NCBI GenBank assembly: GCA_964613745.1
Contig: CAZTJA010000012.1
Location: forward strand, 1 to 46,768
DNA length: 46,768 nucleotides
From: CAZTJA01 sp964613745
GTDB taxonomy: Bacteria > Desulfobacterota > Desulfomonilia > Desulfomonilales > Desulfomonilaceae
Direction of reading: 5' to 3'
Part shown: positions 1-8,564 of the stretch, in pieces
Numbering within the stretch: position 1 is the stretch's first letter
How the letters are laid out: each line of letters starts with the position of its first letter
Translations under genes and position numbers: made by a program
The notes under the pieces: generated by a model
The model's database searches: none
Told to the model about the DNA's origin: nothing
What the model saw: only the letters and a program-made list of their open reading frames with translations

Positions 1-1790
1 CTATCGGCAATGCCCTGTTTGTACCCGATCTCCTCAAAGTCCTTTTTGGCATCTAAAGCGTCTGCAAGGGCCTTGTCCGATGATTCTCGAGCCAACCTGA
101 ATCGAGCAAGCCCCAGTTTAAGCTCACCTTTATTTCTGGGCGTCAAACCACCCCGTGCATCATCAACCGCTTCCTTGAGAAATTTAGCTGCCGCTTCGTA
201 ATCACCCGTTCCCAGGTGTATGTCGGAGAACAGGATCAATATGGGAACTTTTCTGTTTCGATCACCGCTTTTTTTTGCCGCTGAATGAGCTTCATGCAAG
301 TATTCAAGTGCTTTCTGTAGGAATCCCTGGCGATAGTAAATTTCGGCAATGATCGTCAAAGCTCCCGATTCACCTGAAGGCGCATTCAACGCTCTGAATG
401 CCTCCAACGATTTACCGGCTGATTCCAGCGCGGATGCCGTCCGTGATCGATCCAATTCAGCTTCGGCTATGAGAAGGCGCATTTTTGCGGCACATCCCCT
501 GTCGGAATTTTTCTCACATGCCGCAAGTGCAGAACTGAAATGCTTGACTGCATCTGGGAGTTTTCCCTCATTGAGTTCCGTCATTCCCTTGGAAACAAAG
601 GGAGCCACATCAACTGTTTCGGGTTTGTGCCGAACATTAGCAGGCGGTTTTTCCTCCTGGGGTGCCGGTTTCGATTCACTGTTTGCCGCTGGTTTTTGCT
701 CTACACCCGCCCGTTGGTCAGCGGAGGATGGTTGCTTGGCCTGATCCGCCGAGGCTTCTTTGGATTCGATCGGTTTTGATTCATCAGGTTTAGGTTCCAG
801 CTTTGCTATTCGTTCCTGAACCGCAGCGGATTGTTCGGAATTCCCTGCATCCTTATAGATTTTTTCGGCCTGAATCAGCCTGCTCTTGGCCTCTTTTATC
901 TGGTTGCGCTGAAGAAGCATTTCGGCCATTTTTAAATTGACCTGCGCGGCTTCCTCCGTTTTCTTTGATTTTATAAATGCTGCAGATAGCTTGTTGGATG
1001 CAATTAGCGCATCCTTCATCTTGTCCGAAGAAACGTAGCATTTGACTTGAGCATCCAGAATTCCCGTAAGTTCAGAAATTTCGGATGCCGGTAATATCTT
1101 CAGAGCCTCGTCAAATTTCTTCAGAGCAGCATCGCATTTGTTCATCTTCACAAGTAAATGACCCAGAAGAGCCAAATCCAAGCTTCTGGCTTGAGCGTTC
1201 TTCAATGAGGCATACATCTGGACGGATTTTTCGAGGAATTCAACTGCTTTTGCTTCATTCCCTAGACGATCAAGGCACCTGGCGATTCCACTGAATGCTG
1301 CGGCAGCGGTTTTCATATCGTTTCGGCCGGCTTTTGTAGCTGCCGTTTTGTACTTTTCCAGGGCCTGATTCGCGTCGCCGCTTTTCAGGTCCTCCGCAGC
1401 CGATTTAAGTAAATCTTGAGTCGATTCAGGCTTTGCGGCGGGTTTCGCTGGAGTTTTCTCTTCCTTGGCCGGAGACGGAGGCGAAGAAGTAGGCGATTCC
1501 TTCGACTCTACCTCGGTGGAGCTTGTCGAATCCGATCTGGCCGGTTCTACTGCAGGTTCGTTTTTCTTGTCCGATTCAGTTACTTCAGCCGGGTGCTCGG
1601 ATTCCTGCGCGAGAAACATTCTTAAAGGAACGGATTCCGGGAGGTTAACCGCTCCGGTGAGAAAACCTTCCAGACCCGGTTCTTTCGGTGCTTCATCGCT
1701 CGTAGCCAAGACAAGGCTTGTAAACGCGAAAACATGGAGGATCAAAATGATCCGGACGAAAACCCTCGCAAAACCGATGATTTTTTTCAT
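1..1790 (-). CDS. secreted TPR-repeat protein, 3' end outside window
   Basis: The minus-strand frame opens at ATG 1788-1790 and stays open to the window edge, giving about 596 residues without a stop. The N-terminus has a charged start and a hydrophobic stretch ending in SLVLA, a likely Sec signal peptide. A low-complexity linker rich in Pro, Ala, Glu, Ser and Lys follows (residues about 60-125), then helical repeats of TPR character (for example ALEKYKTAATKAG and AVEFLEKSVQMYASL), a second linker (about 330-400), and more TPRs. It starts 10 bases after the lgt stop and is probably co-transcribed with it. The plan of signal peptide, TPR block, basic Pro-rich linker and TPR block matches the protein at 15000-17522, so the two look like paralogues. 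TPRs usually mediate protein-protein contacts; the specific role is unknown. The C-terminus cannot be judged here. Confidence 0.85.
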   Translation of the reverse strand, partial: MKKIIGFARVFVRIILILHVFAFTSLVLATSDEAPKEPGLEGFLTGAVNLPESVPLRMFLAQESEHPAEVTESDKKNEPAVEPARSDSTSSTEVESKESPTSSPPSPAKEEKTPAKPAAKPESTQDLLKSAAEDLKSGDANQALEKYKTAATKAGRNDMKTAAAAFSGIARCLDRLGNEAKAVEFLEKSVQMYASLKNAQARSLDLALLGHLLVKMNKCDAALKKFDEALKILPASEISELTGILDAQVKCYVSSDKMKDALIASNKLSAAFIKSKKTEEAAQVNLKMAEMLLQRNQIKEAKSRLIQAEKIYKDAGNSEQSAAVQERIAKLEPKPDESKPIESKEASADQAKQPSSADQRAGVEQKPAANSESKPAPQEEKPPANVRHKPETVDVAPFVSKGMTELNEGKLPDAVKHFSSALAACEKNSDRGCAAKMRLLIAEAELDRSRTASALESAGKSLEAFRALNAPSGESGALTIIAEIYYRQGFLQKALEYLHEAHSAAKKSGDRNRKVPILILFSDIHLGTGDYEAAAKFLKEAVDDARGGLTPRNKGELKLGLARFRLARESSDKALADALDAKKDFEEIGYKQGIAD

Positions 1791-1800
1791 TGAAGATCTC

Positions 1801-2607
1801 TTAGATAGTAACTGTTCGCCCTTTACGTCCGGCGACTTTTTTTTTCAGGTAAATCGCCAGCAATATCCCTGCAGTAATCATGGCAATGCAGAGAAGCTGA
1901 CCCATGGTCAGTCCACCCAACAGAAAACCCAGTTGCACATCAGGTTCCCGGAGAAACTCCAAAAGGAAACGAAAAACACCATAACCCACCAAGAAGCAGG
2001 CCAGTGTCATGCCCGGCGTTTTGAATCTCTTACGAGTAAACCAGAGTAGAGCAAACAAAACCGGTCCCTCGAAAAAGGATTCATACAATTGTGAAGGGTG
2101 TCGTGGCAGCATTCCACCCTCGGGAAACACTATCCCCCAGGGTAAAGTGGTTACTCTGCCGTAGAGTTCGCAATTTATAAAATTGCCGATGCGGCCAAGC
2201 ATTAAACCAATTGGAGCCGAAAGGGCCCCAATATCGGACAATTCCCAAAAACCGGCCTGATTTTTATGAGCAAAGATAGATCCTGAGATGATCATTCCGA
2301 TGAGACCGCCGTGGAAGCTCATCCCACCGTGCCATACGAAAAATATCTCCCAGGGAGCCGACAAATAATTGGGTAGGTTGTAAAAAACGACATAACCTAA
2401 ACGAGCACCCACCAGGAGCCCTACGATCAGATAAAAGAGAAAATCTTCAGCCTTCTCAACCGGAAGCAGGTTTTCTCTGCGCTTCAGTTCGGATCTAATA
2501 ACAAAATAGGCTGCAATAAACCCGCCGAGGTACATCAGACCGTACCAACGGATTTCCAGGGGCCCCAGCCTGAGCAGGACCGGATCAATGAATGGGCATT
2601 GCGCCAA
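1801..2607 (-). CDS. lgt: prolipoprotein diacylglyceryl transferase
   Basis: Lgt transfers a diacylglyceryl group from phosphatidylglycerol to the lipobox cysteine of prolipoproteins in the inner membrane. The 268-residue product has the usual family length, about seven hydrophobic segments, the HGGMSFHGGLIG region and the Lgt signature GRIGNFINCELYGR. The start is TTG (2605-2607), supported by a GAGGAG ribosome site at 2615-2620, seven bases upstream; the product then begins MAQCPFIDP, typical of Lgt. The trmJ-like gene ends 21 bases upstream and the TPR gene follows 10 bases downstream, so the three probably form one transcript. The lipoprotein candidate at 8703 would be one of its substrates. 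Confidence 0.95.
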   Translation of the reverse strand: MAQCPFIDPVLLRLGPLEIRWYGLMYLGGFIAAYFVIRSELKRRENLLPVEKAEDFLFYLIVGLLVGARLGYVVFYNLPNYLSAPWEIFFVWHGGMSFHGGLIGMIISGSIFAHKNQAGFWELSDIGALSAPIGLMLGRIGNFINCELYGRVTTLPWGIVFPEGGMLPRHPSQLYESFFEGPVLFALLWFTRKRFKTPGMTLACFLVGYGVFRFLLEFLREPDVQLGFLLGGLTMGQLLCIAMITAGILLAIYLKKKVAGRKGRTVTI

Positions 2608-2628
2608 CCGGTTTCTCCTCGAACATGA

Positions 2629-3450
2629 TTAGGATCCTCCTCGAAGTTCAGATCTCAAAACACGTATCTCTTTTTCCAAGATACGAACCTTGTTCCCTAT
2701 CTTCCTAAAGATCCCTCGTACAATTTTGACGTCTCTTTCGTCCAGTTGAGCGCTGTTCAGGATGCGTCGAACATCCCTCATAATCCGTAAAGGATTCGCC
2801 TGATCCGCGAATTTGGCTTTTACAAGAATATCTTCTATGTGCCGATACATTTCTTCTCTGGATTCATTCGCCGCCGGAACGAATTTGCGAGCCTGAAAAC
2901 CCTTCGGTTGAGAAATGTGTTTAAAAATTTCATACGTTATCACTGCAACGGACTGAGCCACATTCATGGACGCAAATTTGGAATCCGTGGGAATAATAAG
3001 ATGATGAGTACATAATTTCATTTCTTCGTTGGTCAGCCCTCGACTTTCGCGACCAAACACTATGGAAACATATCCTTTACCGGCTGATTCGATTATTTCC
3101 GGCAAGAGTTCCTCCGGGGTTCGTCCGGATGTCCTCTTTTGTCCAAGTCTGGCCGATGTACCAATGACCATCAGGGAATCACTAAGAGCTGAACTCAAAT
3201 CAGGGTAGGTCTCAGCCTGCTCCACAATCTCATAAGAACCTGAAGCCATCGGAAAAGCGTCAGAATCGGGTCCCGAAGACACGGCATCAACCAACACCAG
3301 CCGTTTTAGACCCATATTCTTCATGACACGGGCAACGGAACCTATATTGCCTGCATGAGTCGTCCCAACCATAACAATTCTGATATTATGAGGAATTTCC
3401 GCCAGAAGCTTCTGAATGCGAAATCCTCTTTGGATATTGTCATCAGACAT
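2629..3450 (-). CDS. trmJ: TrmJ-like SPOUT RNA 2'-O-methyltransferase
   Basis: This 273-residue protein has the TrmH/SpoU knot-fold motifs in order: NIRIVMVGTTHAGNIGSVAR near residue 22 (motif 1), IVFGRESRGLTNEE near 130 (motif 2) and HHLIIPTDSKFASMNVAQSV near 149 (motif 3). In this family the knot binds S-adenosylmethionine. Length and N-terminal layout fit TrmJ (2'-O-methylation of position 32 in tRNA) better than the longer TrmH/RlmB types, but substrate cannot be fixed from sequence alone. A C-terminal helical extension of about 80 residues (IRRILNSAQLDERDVKIV region) is typical of TrmJ. It starts at ATG 3448-3450 and is the first gene after a promoter at 3524-3552, leading a trmJ-lgt-TPR unit. 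Confidence 0.85.
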   Translation of the reverse strand: MSDDNIQRGFRIQKLLAEIPHNIRIVMVGTTHAGNIGSVARVMKNMGLKRLVLVDAVSSGPDSDAFPMASGSYEIVEQAETYPDLSSALSDSLMVIGTSARLGQKRTSGRTPEELLPEIIESAGKGYVSIVFGRESRGLTNEEMKLCTHHLIIPTDSKFASMNVAQSVAVITYEIFKHISQPKGFQARKFVPAANESREEMYRHIEDILVKAKFADQANPLRIMRDVRRILNSAQLDERDVKIVRGIFRKIGNKVRILEKEIRVLRSELRGGS

Positions 3451-3523
3451 TGCAGTCTCAATGTAAGATTCATAGGCTACTTACGTGGGGACTTGACGCA
3501 AAAAAGCGCCGTTCGACGCACGA

Positions 3524-3552
3524 AAAATATTATGCGGAGTTGAAAAAGTCAA
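3524..3552 (-). promoter_or_regulatory. sigma-70-like promoter for trmJ-lgt-TPR
   Basis: On the minus strand TTGACT (3547-3552) and TATTTT (3524-3529) are separated by exactly 17 bases. Transcription would start near 3517, leaving a leader of about 67 bases before the trmJ-like ATG. The match is read by eye; no competing element is as good in this gap. The rest of the gap (3553-3669) is AT-rich and shows no gene. Confidence 0.55.
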
Positions 3553-3669
3553 GGGATACGGAAGATTAAGATAAGTAAGTAATACCCGGCTTGTTATTCA
3601 TAACATACTGAACCGAGGTTTTTGTTTTAACTAATTAGTTCTATAATCAATCCTACTGGTAACCACAGT

Positions 3670-4188
3670 CTACTCTTCAATTGTCCAACTAAATGATTCC
3701 TGAATGTCTTTCACGGAAGTATCAGGAGGGAATCCTCCTCTGAACAGTTCATCGACACTAGTGATAACTCGTTCACCTGAACGCCCTTCCGCAATAATGA
3801 GAATATCGTTTCCGGTGCTCCTTGCAAATTCCTGTATGTACTGGAGGCATGTTCCGCACGGCAGCAAAGGTGAATAGAGATCCGAAACCACTGCCACCGC
3901 GAGAAACTGATTCTCGCCGTGAATTATCGCATGATTAATTGCATTACGTTCAGCACAGACTCCGAGTACCGGAATCAAACATTCCGTATTACAACCTTCA
4001 TAGATCTTGCCCGACTTGGTCAAAACAGACGCGCCGACTCGAAACCTGCTCAACGGTACGGAAGCTTTTTCTTTAGCGAGTTGTGCCAGATCAACGAGGG
4101 ATTCGACGTCCCATTTGTTCGGCAGCTTACCCATAGCATTTGATTCATCCATGAGCAAAGGACTACCACTCGAATCCGTTGAGGTCAA
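3670..4188 (-). CDS. cytidine deaminase family protein
   Basis: Zinc-dependent hydrolytic deaminase of the cytidine deaminase fold. The catalytic motifs are CAERNAI (zinc Cys78 and proton-shuttling Glu80) and PCGTC (zinc Cys111 and Cys114), spaced as in homotetrameric Cdd enzymes. The FRVGASVLTKSGKIYEGCN segment is the usual N-terminal substrate region. The longest frame begins at TTG 4186-4188 and gives 172 residues against about 130 for classical Cdd. Homology-like sequence begins only near residue 27, so ATG at residue 13 or 19 is an equally possible start; none has a strong ribosome site. Likely role is cytidine/deoxycytidine salvage, though blasticidin-S-deaminase-like members share these motifs. 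It lies downstream of the GNAT gene, same strand, with about 70 bases between. Confidence 0.85.
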   Translation of the reverse strand: MTSTDSSGSPLLMDESNAMGKLPNKWDVESLVDLAQLAKEKASVPLSRFRVGASVLTKSGKIYEGCNTECLIPVLGVCAERNAINHAIIHGENQFLAVAVVSDLYSPLLPCGTCLQYIQEFARSTGNDILIIAEGRSGERVITSVDELFRGGFPPDTSVKDIQESFSWTIEE

Positions 4189-4257
4189 GTTCGTGGGATT
4201 TCAACGCTGTATGTATTATATCGGTTGGACGGAAAAGACTGAACGGCAAATTTCGAC

Positions 4258-4824
4258 CTAGAAATCACTCCAATCCGAGGTCAATGTTTTCATCATTATG
4301 ATCATATTGCGGTAGTTTCCCTCTCTATCCTTTATATAATCTCGAACTACCGCCTGTTCATAAAAATCCAGCTTGTACGCAGCATTCATTGCTGCATCTT
4401 CAAAACCCGACACGAATTCGGCCACGAGCTTTTCTATTCCGAGTCTCATGGAAAGTTGAATAGCGTCCAGCAGCATCCACGTACCAAGTCGTCGTTGTCT
4501 CCAAATCGGATCCACCATGATCCTCAAATGAGCAATGTGCCGGAGACATTCCGCCAAACGCCTTTGGATAACAACGTAGGCTATTATTCGTTCTTTGCTG
4601 GGTGATAACGCAACGAGTGGGATCGCCTTGTCATAATTGATTATATCGAGCCATTGATGGAGTATTTTTGGATCGGCAAAATTATCCCTCAACAGCCACC
4701 GCTCTTCTTCCGAAAGTGTATCCAGAAAATCGAGCATCTTGCTTTCATCGCCGCTGATCAGAGGTCGCACGGTCACGGGTCGGCCGTCCTTGATCATAAT
4801 TTCCTTGGGATAATCTTCCAACAT
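4258..4824 (-). CDS. GNAT-family N-acetyltransferase
   Basis: The 188-residue protein has the GNAT pattern: a beta-rich N-terminus (VTVRPLISGDESKML), a central strand LRIMVDPIWRQRRLGTWML containing the acetyl-CoA pyrophosphate-binding R/Q-x-x-R/G-x-G/T loop (RQRRLGT, about residue 120), and a C-terminal DFYEQAVVRDYIKDREG segment. The opening resembles the acetyltransferase domain of protein-acetylating Pat enzymes, but no nucleotide-binding or acyl-CoA synthetase domain is present, so the substrate is unknown. The ATG (4822-4824) follows a strong GAGGAGG ribosome site. It is divergent from the small winged-helix gene at 4975. Confidence 0.8.
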   Translation of the reverse strand: MLEDYPKEIMIKDGRPVTVRPLISGDESKMLDFLDTLSEEERWLLRDNFADPKILHQWLDIINYDKAIPLVALSPSKERIIAYVVIQRRLAECLRHIAHLRIMVDPIWRQRRLGTWMLLDAIQLSMRLGIEKLVAEFVSGFEDAAMNAAYKLDFYEQAVVRDYIKDREGNYRNMIIMMKTLTSDWSDF

Positions 4825-4895
4825 GGGGCCTCCTCGGAATTCGGCTCAAGCACTCGGCGAGGGATCACCCTAAAGGTAGCCGTCGCCCAAAGTAC

Positions 4896-4924
4896 TTGCA
4901 GGGAAAAGAACGTCATTTTATATT
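4896..4924 (+). promoter_or_regulatory. sigma-70-like promoter for winged-helix gene
   Basis: TTGCAG (4896-4901) and TATATT (4919-4924) are 17 bases apart. A start near 4931 would give a leader of about 44 bases before the ATG at 4975, which carries a GGAG ribosome site. A second partial element, TTGACG at 4927, lacks a -10 at correct distance. Confidence 0.45.
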
Positions 4925-4974
4925 CGTTGACGCTGAAAGCGGATCCGATTCTGTCTTAATACGGAGAATACCAT

Positions 4975-5160
4975 ATGAACGCAAACGAAAAACAAGTAAT
5001 TGATGCCATGAAAAAAGCGGGTAAGCCCGTAAGACCCGGCGATGTAGCCAAGAGCATTGAAATGGATTCAAAGGACGTGTCGAAGATCATTGATTCTTTG
5101 AAAAAACAGGGATTGGTGCATTCTCCCAAGAGATGCTATTACGCTCCGACTGAAGAGTAG
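4975..5160 (+). CDS. small winged-helix DNA-binding protein
   Basis: A 61-residue protein, starting at ATG with ACGGAGAA eight bases upstream. It is almost entirely one winged helix-turn-helix: helix 1 (EKQVIDAMKKAG), helix 2 (RPGDVAKSIEM), recognition helix (DSKDVSKIIDSLKKQGLV) and a short wing ending KRCYYAPTEE. Stand-alone domains like this occur in anaerobic Desulfobacterota and archaea and are usually labelled MarR-like. There is no effector domain, so it is either a minimal regulator or a nucleic-acid-binding accessory. The target is unknown. It ends five bases before the stop of ispG on the opposite strand. Confidence 0.8.
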   Translation: MNANEKQVIDAMKKAGKPVRPGDVAKSIEMDSKDVSKIIDSLKKQGLVHSPKRCYYAPTEE

Positions 5161-5165
5161 CTCGC

Positions 5166-6248
5166 CTAGTTCGGCTCATCTTCCACAATTTTTTCAATTT
5201 CCCGTAAGAATGCCGGGAGCAGGTCTTGTTCGGAAAAGGTTCCGATACTCTTGCCTTTTTTGAAAATGATCCCGCACCCGCGCCCGCCGGCCAATCCGAT
5301 ATCGGCCTCTCGCGCCTCTCCCGGTCCATTCACGACACAGCCCATCACAGCCACTTTAAGCGGCTTTTTTATGTGCTTAACCGAGCGTTCAACTTTAGCT
5401 GCTAAAGAAATGAGATCAATCTCGGTGCGAGAGCAGGTCGGACACGAAATGAGCTCCACTCCTCGCCGGCGAAGATCAAGACTTCGCAAAATATCGTATG
5501 CAGCCTCAACTTCTTTATGTGGCGGCGCCGTGAGCGAAACCCTGACAGTGTCTCCAATTCCCTTCCATAAGAGTATTCCGATCCCAACCGAGCTTTTGAT
5601 CATGCCCGATGTCAATGTGCCTGCCTCGGTAATTCCGACATGGAGAGGATAATCCGTTTTTGCTGCAAGCAGCTCGTACGCCCGAACCGTCCGTAAAACA
5701 TCGGACGCCTTCAATGATACTTTGATCTTGTCAAAATGCTCATCTTCAAGAATACGAACGTGTCCCAACGCGCTTTCAACCATCGCCTCCGGAGTAGCCC
5801 CGGAAAATTTTTCCAAAAGTCGTTTTTCCAAAGAACCTGCATTCACCCCTATTCTAATTGGGATGTTTCGATTTTCCGCCTCACGTACCACTTCCCGAAC
5901 TTTGTTCTTTCCGCCTATGTTTCCAGGATTAAGTCGGAGACCGTGGACTCCTTGCTTCATGGCCTCTAAAGCAAGTTTGTGATCAAAATGTATGTCCGCA
6001 ATCACGGGTATTCGAGCATTCTTAACTATAGACCCGAGACTCCGTGCAGCATCAATGTCCGGCACACCGAGCCTGACGATTTCGCAGCCGACTTTTGTCA
6101 ACCGACGTATCTGCCTCAGTGTGGCAGGAACATCTCTCGTATCCGTGTTGGTCATACTTTGGACCACAATGGGCGACCCTCCCCCGACGGGAACATCGCC
6201 AACCATCACGACACGGGAATTTCTGCGTTCTATAGGGAATGAATTCAT
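5166..6248 (-). CDS. ispG: 4-hydroxy-3-methylbut-2-en-1-yl diphosphate synthase
   Basis: IspG (GcpE) reductively converts 2-C-methylerythritol 2,4-cyclodiphosphate to HMBPP in the non-mevalonate isoprenoid pathway using a [4Fe-4S] cluster. Visible are VVQSMTNTDTRD near the N-terminus (TIM-barrel start) and the cluster region, with SCPTCSRTE (two Cys) and MGCVVNGPGEA (third Cys and the Glu ligand). The ATG at 6246-6248 gives 360 residues, starting MNSFPIERRNSR, which aligns with known IspG N-termini. An upstream GTG at 6270-6272 in the same frame would add eight residues and overlap rfbB by 11 bases. It is the last gene of the rfbA-rfbC-rfbB-ispG unit, 13 bases after rfbB, so it may depend on the sugar-gene promoter. 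Confidence 0.95.
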   Translation of the reverse strand: MNSFPIERRNSRVVMVGDVPVGGGSPIVVQSMTNTDTRDVPATLRQIRRLTKVGCEIVRLGVPDIDAARSLGSIVKNARIPVIADIHFDHKLALEAMKQGVHGLRLNPGNIGGKNKVREVVREAENRNIPIRIGVNAGSLEKRLLEKFSGATPEAMVESALGHVRILEDEHFDKIKVSLKASDVLRTVRAYELLAAKTDYPLHVGITEAGTLTSGMIKSSVGIGILLWKGIGDTVRVSLTAPPHKEVEAAYDILRSLDLRRRGVELISCPTCSRTEIDLISLAAKVERSVKHIKKPLKVAVMGCVVNGPGEAREADIGLAGGRGCGIIFKKGKSIGTFSEQDLLPAFLREIEKIVEDEPN

Positions 6249-6261
6249 ATGAAGAATAGGC

Positions 6262-7287
6262 TTATTTTGCACACGTCGAGCGATTTCCGTACCACTGCTC
6301 GTAGTAGCTCATGTATTCACCTGATTTGATCCGTTGCCACCAGGTCTCATGTTCCAGATACCAAGCAATTGTATGATTAATGCCGTTCTCAAAATCCATG
6401 GTCGGTTCCCAGCCAAGTTCGTCGCGAATCTTTGAAGCATTTATTGCATATCGCAAATCATGACCGGGTCTGTCGGTAACGAATTCTATCAGTGATTCCG
6501 GCTTATCGAGTCTCTTCAAAATGAGTTTCACGATGTCGATATTGTGATACTCGGAATTGCCGCCCACGTTGTAAACTTCTCCGGCTCTTCCTTTTCTCAT
6601 CACTCTATCGATAGCTCTGCAATGATCGATTACATAAATCCAATCTCTGACGTTCATACCTTTACCGTACACGGGCAGCTTCTCGTCTCTCACGGCATTG
6701 GTTATCATTAAGGGAATGAGCTTTTCGGGGAACTGATATGGCCCATAATTGTTCGAGCATCGTGTAATGACCGCATCCAATCCGTATGTGTGATGGAATG
6801 CTCTCACCAGCAAGTCTGCCGATGCCTTTGATGCCGAATACGGACTATTCGGGGCCAACGGGGTCAACTCCGAGAAACTACCGGTTTCACCAAGTGAACC
6901 ATACACCTCATCCGTCGAGATCTGAACGAATCTCGGAATCTTGAATTCGCGGCAGCAGCTAAGCAGAACCTGAGTCCCCTGAATATTGGTTCGAACAAAA
7001 GGAGAACAATCAAGGATTGATCTATCCACATGGGATTCGGCAGCAAAATTGATGATTACCTCAGGCCTTTGGGAACAAATGTCGCGGACTAATTCCAGAT
7101 CTGCAATATCTCCTTTGATAAATCGGTAACGATCGCCGTACGGAACCGTGTCCTGAAGATTTTCGAGATTGCCGGCATAGGTGAGAAGATCCAAATTCAA
7201 CAACTGAACATCCGGATATGTTTCCAACATGTGCAATACAAAATTAGATCCAATAAACCCGCATCCGCCGGTTATCAGAATTTTCAT
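6262..7287 (-). CDS. rfbB: dTDP-glucose 4,6-dehydratase
   Basis: RfbB/RmlB converts dTDP-glucose to dTDP-4-keto-6-deoxyglucose with tightly bound NAD. The 341-residue protein has the Rossmann GGCGFIGSNFV motif at residues 7-17, the catalytic region QISTDEVYGSLG (Thr-Asp-Glu triad), YSASKAS (Tyr-x-x-x-Lys) and RCSNNYGPYQFPEKLIP, all diagnostic of this dehydratase. The ATG (7285-7287) follows an AGGAGAAA ribosome site. It follows the rfbC-like gene by nine bases. Together with rfbA and the epimerase-like gene it makes an activated deoxysugar for cell-surface glycans; no rmlD is in this unit. Confidence 0.95.
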   Translation of the reverse strand: MKILITGGCGFIGSNFVLHMLETYPDVQLLNLDLLTYAGNLENLQDTVPYGDRYRFIKGDIADLELVRDICSQRPEVIINFAAESHVDRSILDCSPFVRTNIQGTQVLLSCCREFKIPRFVQISTDEVYGSLGETGSFSELTPLAPNSPYSASKASADLLVRAFHHTYGLDAVITRCSNNYGPYQFPEKLIPLMITNAVRDEKLPVYGKGMNVRDWIYVIDHCRAIDRVMRKGRAGEVYNVGGNSEYHNIDIVKLILKRLDKPESLIEFVTDRPGHDLRYAINASKIRDELGWEPTMDFENGINHTIAWYLEHETWWQRIKSGEYMSYYEQWYGNRSTCAK

Positions 7288-7296
7288 ATATTTCTC

Positions 7297-7800
7297 CTAG
7301 CCGTCTTTCCGCGACCAATCATAAGGTATTCCTCCACCGTGCGGATCCAGCCTGAACTCATCAGGCTCAGAGTAATTATACGGCTCAGAAGGAATATTGA
7401 TGACGTATGCCTCCGTTTCTCCAATGCATTTCCAGCCGTGATACACGCCCGAGGGTATTACGATCAAACGAGGACTGTGCTCCCCGAGATAGAATTCATT
7501 CAGCAATCCGCGTGTCGGTGAGTCGGAACGATCATCATACAAGACCGCTTTGATCATCCCTTTTACACATGTGAACCTATCGTCCTGAACTCGATGGTAA
7601 TGCCACGCTTTCACCACTCCCGGATAAACGGTGCTCAGGTAGACCTGTCCAAATCCTGTAAAAAATTCGTCATCCTTACGCATTATCTCCATCAGACGGC
7701 CGCGTTCATCGGGAATTACTTTCAATGCCTGCACCGTCACTCCATTAATTCGAGCTGCGTCAGGTTTCTTATATTTCACCGGCTCAGTTGATGATTTCAA
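7297..7800 (-). CDS. rfbC: dTDP-4-keto-6-deoxysugar epimerase-like (RmlC family)
   Basis: A cupin-fold protein of the RmlC family. The core motifs are PDERGRLMEIMRKDD, GQVYLSTVYPGVVKAWHYH, KGMIKAVLYDDR and IPSGVYHGWKC. The stretch KAWHYHRVQ differs from the RGLHYQ signature of classical RmlC, so 3,5-epimerisation toward rhamnose is not certain; this variant could be a mono-epimerase or isomerase. The start is most likely TTG at 7798-7800, overlapping the rfbA stop as TTGA, with AGGGAGGAG ten bases upstream; this yields 167 residues. The frame is open further upstream inside rfbA (to 7875), but those residues look non-homologous. Confidence 0.8.
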   Translation of the reverse strand: MKSSTEPVKYKKPDAARINGVTVQALKVIPDERGRLMEIMRKDDEFFTGFGQVYLSTVYPGVVKAWHYHRVQDDRFTCVKGMIKAVLYDDRSDSPTRGLLNEFYLGEHSPRLIVIPSGVYHGWKCIGETEAYVINIPSEPYNYSEPDEFRLDPHGGGIPYDWSRKDG

Positions 7801-8525
7801 AGCTGATTCGCTCCTCCCTTTGCTACAAGGTTGGACGCCAACAGCAACGATTCGAAGGTCCCGGCATCCGTCCACCAGCCGTCCAGTTCAGCCCAGGTCA
7901 TCGTTCCTTGATTGATGTAGAGATTGTTTACGTCCGTGATTTCAAGCTCACCTCTCTCCGAAGGAGATAAGGACTTGATGAAATCAAACACCTTTGAATC
8001 GTACATGTAAATGCCCGTTACCGCATAATCGGACTTCGGTGTCGCTGGTTTTTCCTCTATTTGCAGCACTTTGTTTCCATCCAAAATGGGGACTCCAAAA
8101 CGTCGTGGATCCTCTACTTTTTTTAGAAGAATTTTTGCCCCGGATTCTTGGGCTAAATAACTTTCCGCAGCACTTAATATATTCTTTTCAATTATATTGT
8201 CGCCCAAAACGACACATATTCGGCTACCCGCAGCATGCGATTCCGCTAAAGACAAAGCATCCGCTATGCCCCCTTCTCCTTCCTGATATGCGTAGCTGAT
8301 ATGATCTACCCCGAAGCTTTTTCCGTTCCCCAAAAGCCTCAGGAAATCTCCCGGATGATTCCCGCCGGTGACGATCAATATGTCCTTAATACCCGCATTG
8401 ACAAGACATTCGATGGGATACGTAATCATCGGTCTGTTATATACCGGCAACAGATGCTTGTTCGTAATTTTTGTCAAAGGAAAAAGCCTGGTCCCAAGAC
8501 CGCCGGCGAGCACTACGCCCTTCAT
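7797..8525 (-). CDS. rfbA: glucose-1-phosphate thymidylyltransferase (short RmlA type)
   Basis: RfbA activates glucose-1-phosphate with dTTP. The nucleotide-binding start MKGVVLAGGLGTRLFPLT is followed by NKHLLPVYNRPMI, the GEGGIADALSLAE region, VVLGDNII (metal-binding Asp) and LQIEEKPATPKS. At 242 residues it lacks the C-terminal extension of the approximately 290-residue RmlA enzymes that carries part of the allosteric site. It is thus the short form seen in several anaerobes and may be less feedback-sensitive (inference). The ATG (8523-8525) has AGGGAGGGG upstream, and the gene is first behind the promoter at 8565-8594. Confidence 0.88.
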   Translation of the reverse strand: MKGVVLAGGLGTRLFPLTKITNKHLLPVYNRPMITYPIECLVNAGIKDILIVTGGNHPGDFLRLLGNGKSFGVDHISYAYQEGEGGIADALSLAESHAAGSRICVVLGDNIIEKNILSAAESYLAQESGAKILLKKVEDPRRFGVPILDGNKVLQIEEKPATPKSDYAVTGIYMYDSKVFDFIKSLSPSERGELEITDVNNLYINQGTMTWAELDGWWTDAGTFESLLLASNLVAKGGANQL

Positions 8526-8564
8526 AAATACCCCTCCCTAAACTATGAACATGGGACGCCGGGC

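Noticed and set aside
853..1041. 62-codon minus-strand frame
   Set aside because: Out of frame with, and fully inside, the TPR gene at 1-1790.
10..1625. Several plus-strand open frames across the left edge region
   Set aside because: They lie opposite a continuous minus-strand frame coding a signal peptide and TPR repeats; their translations are Ser/Leu/Arg-rich shadow sequence.
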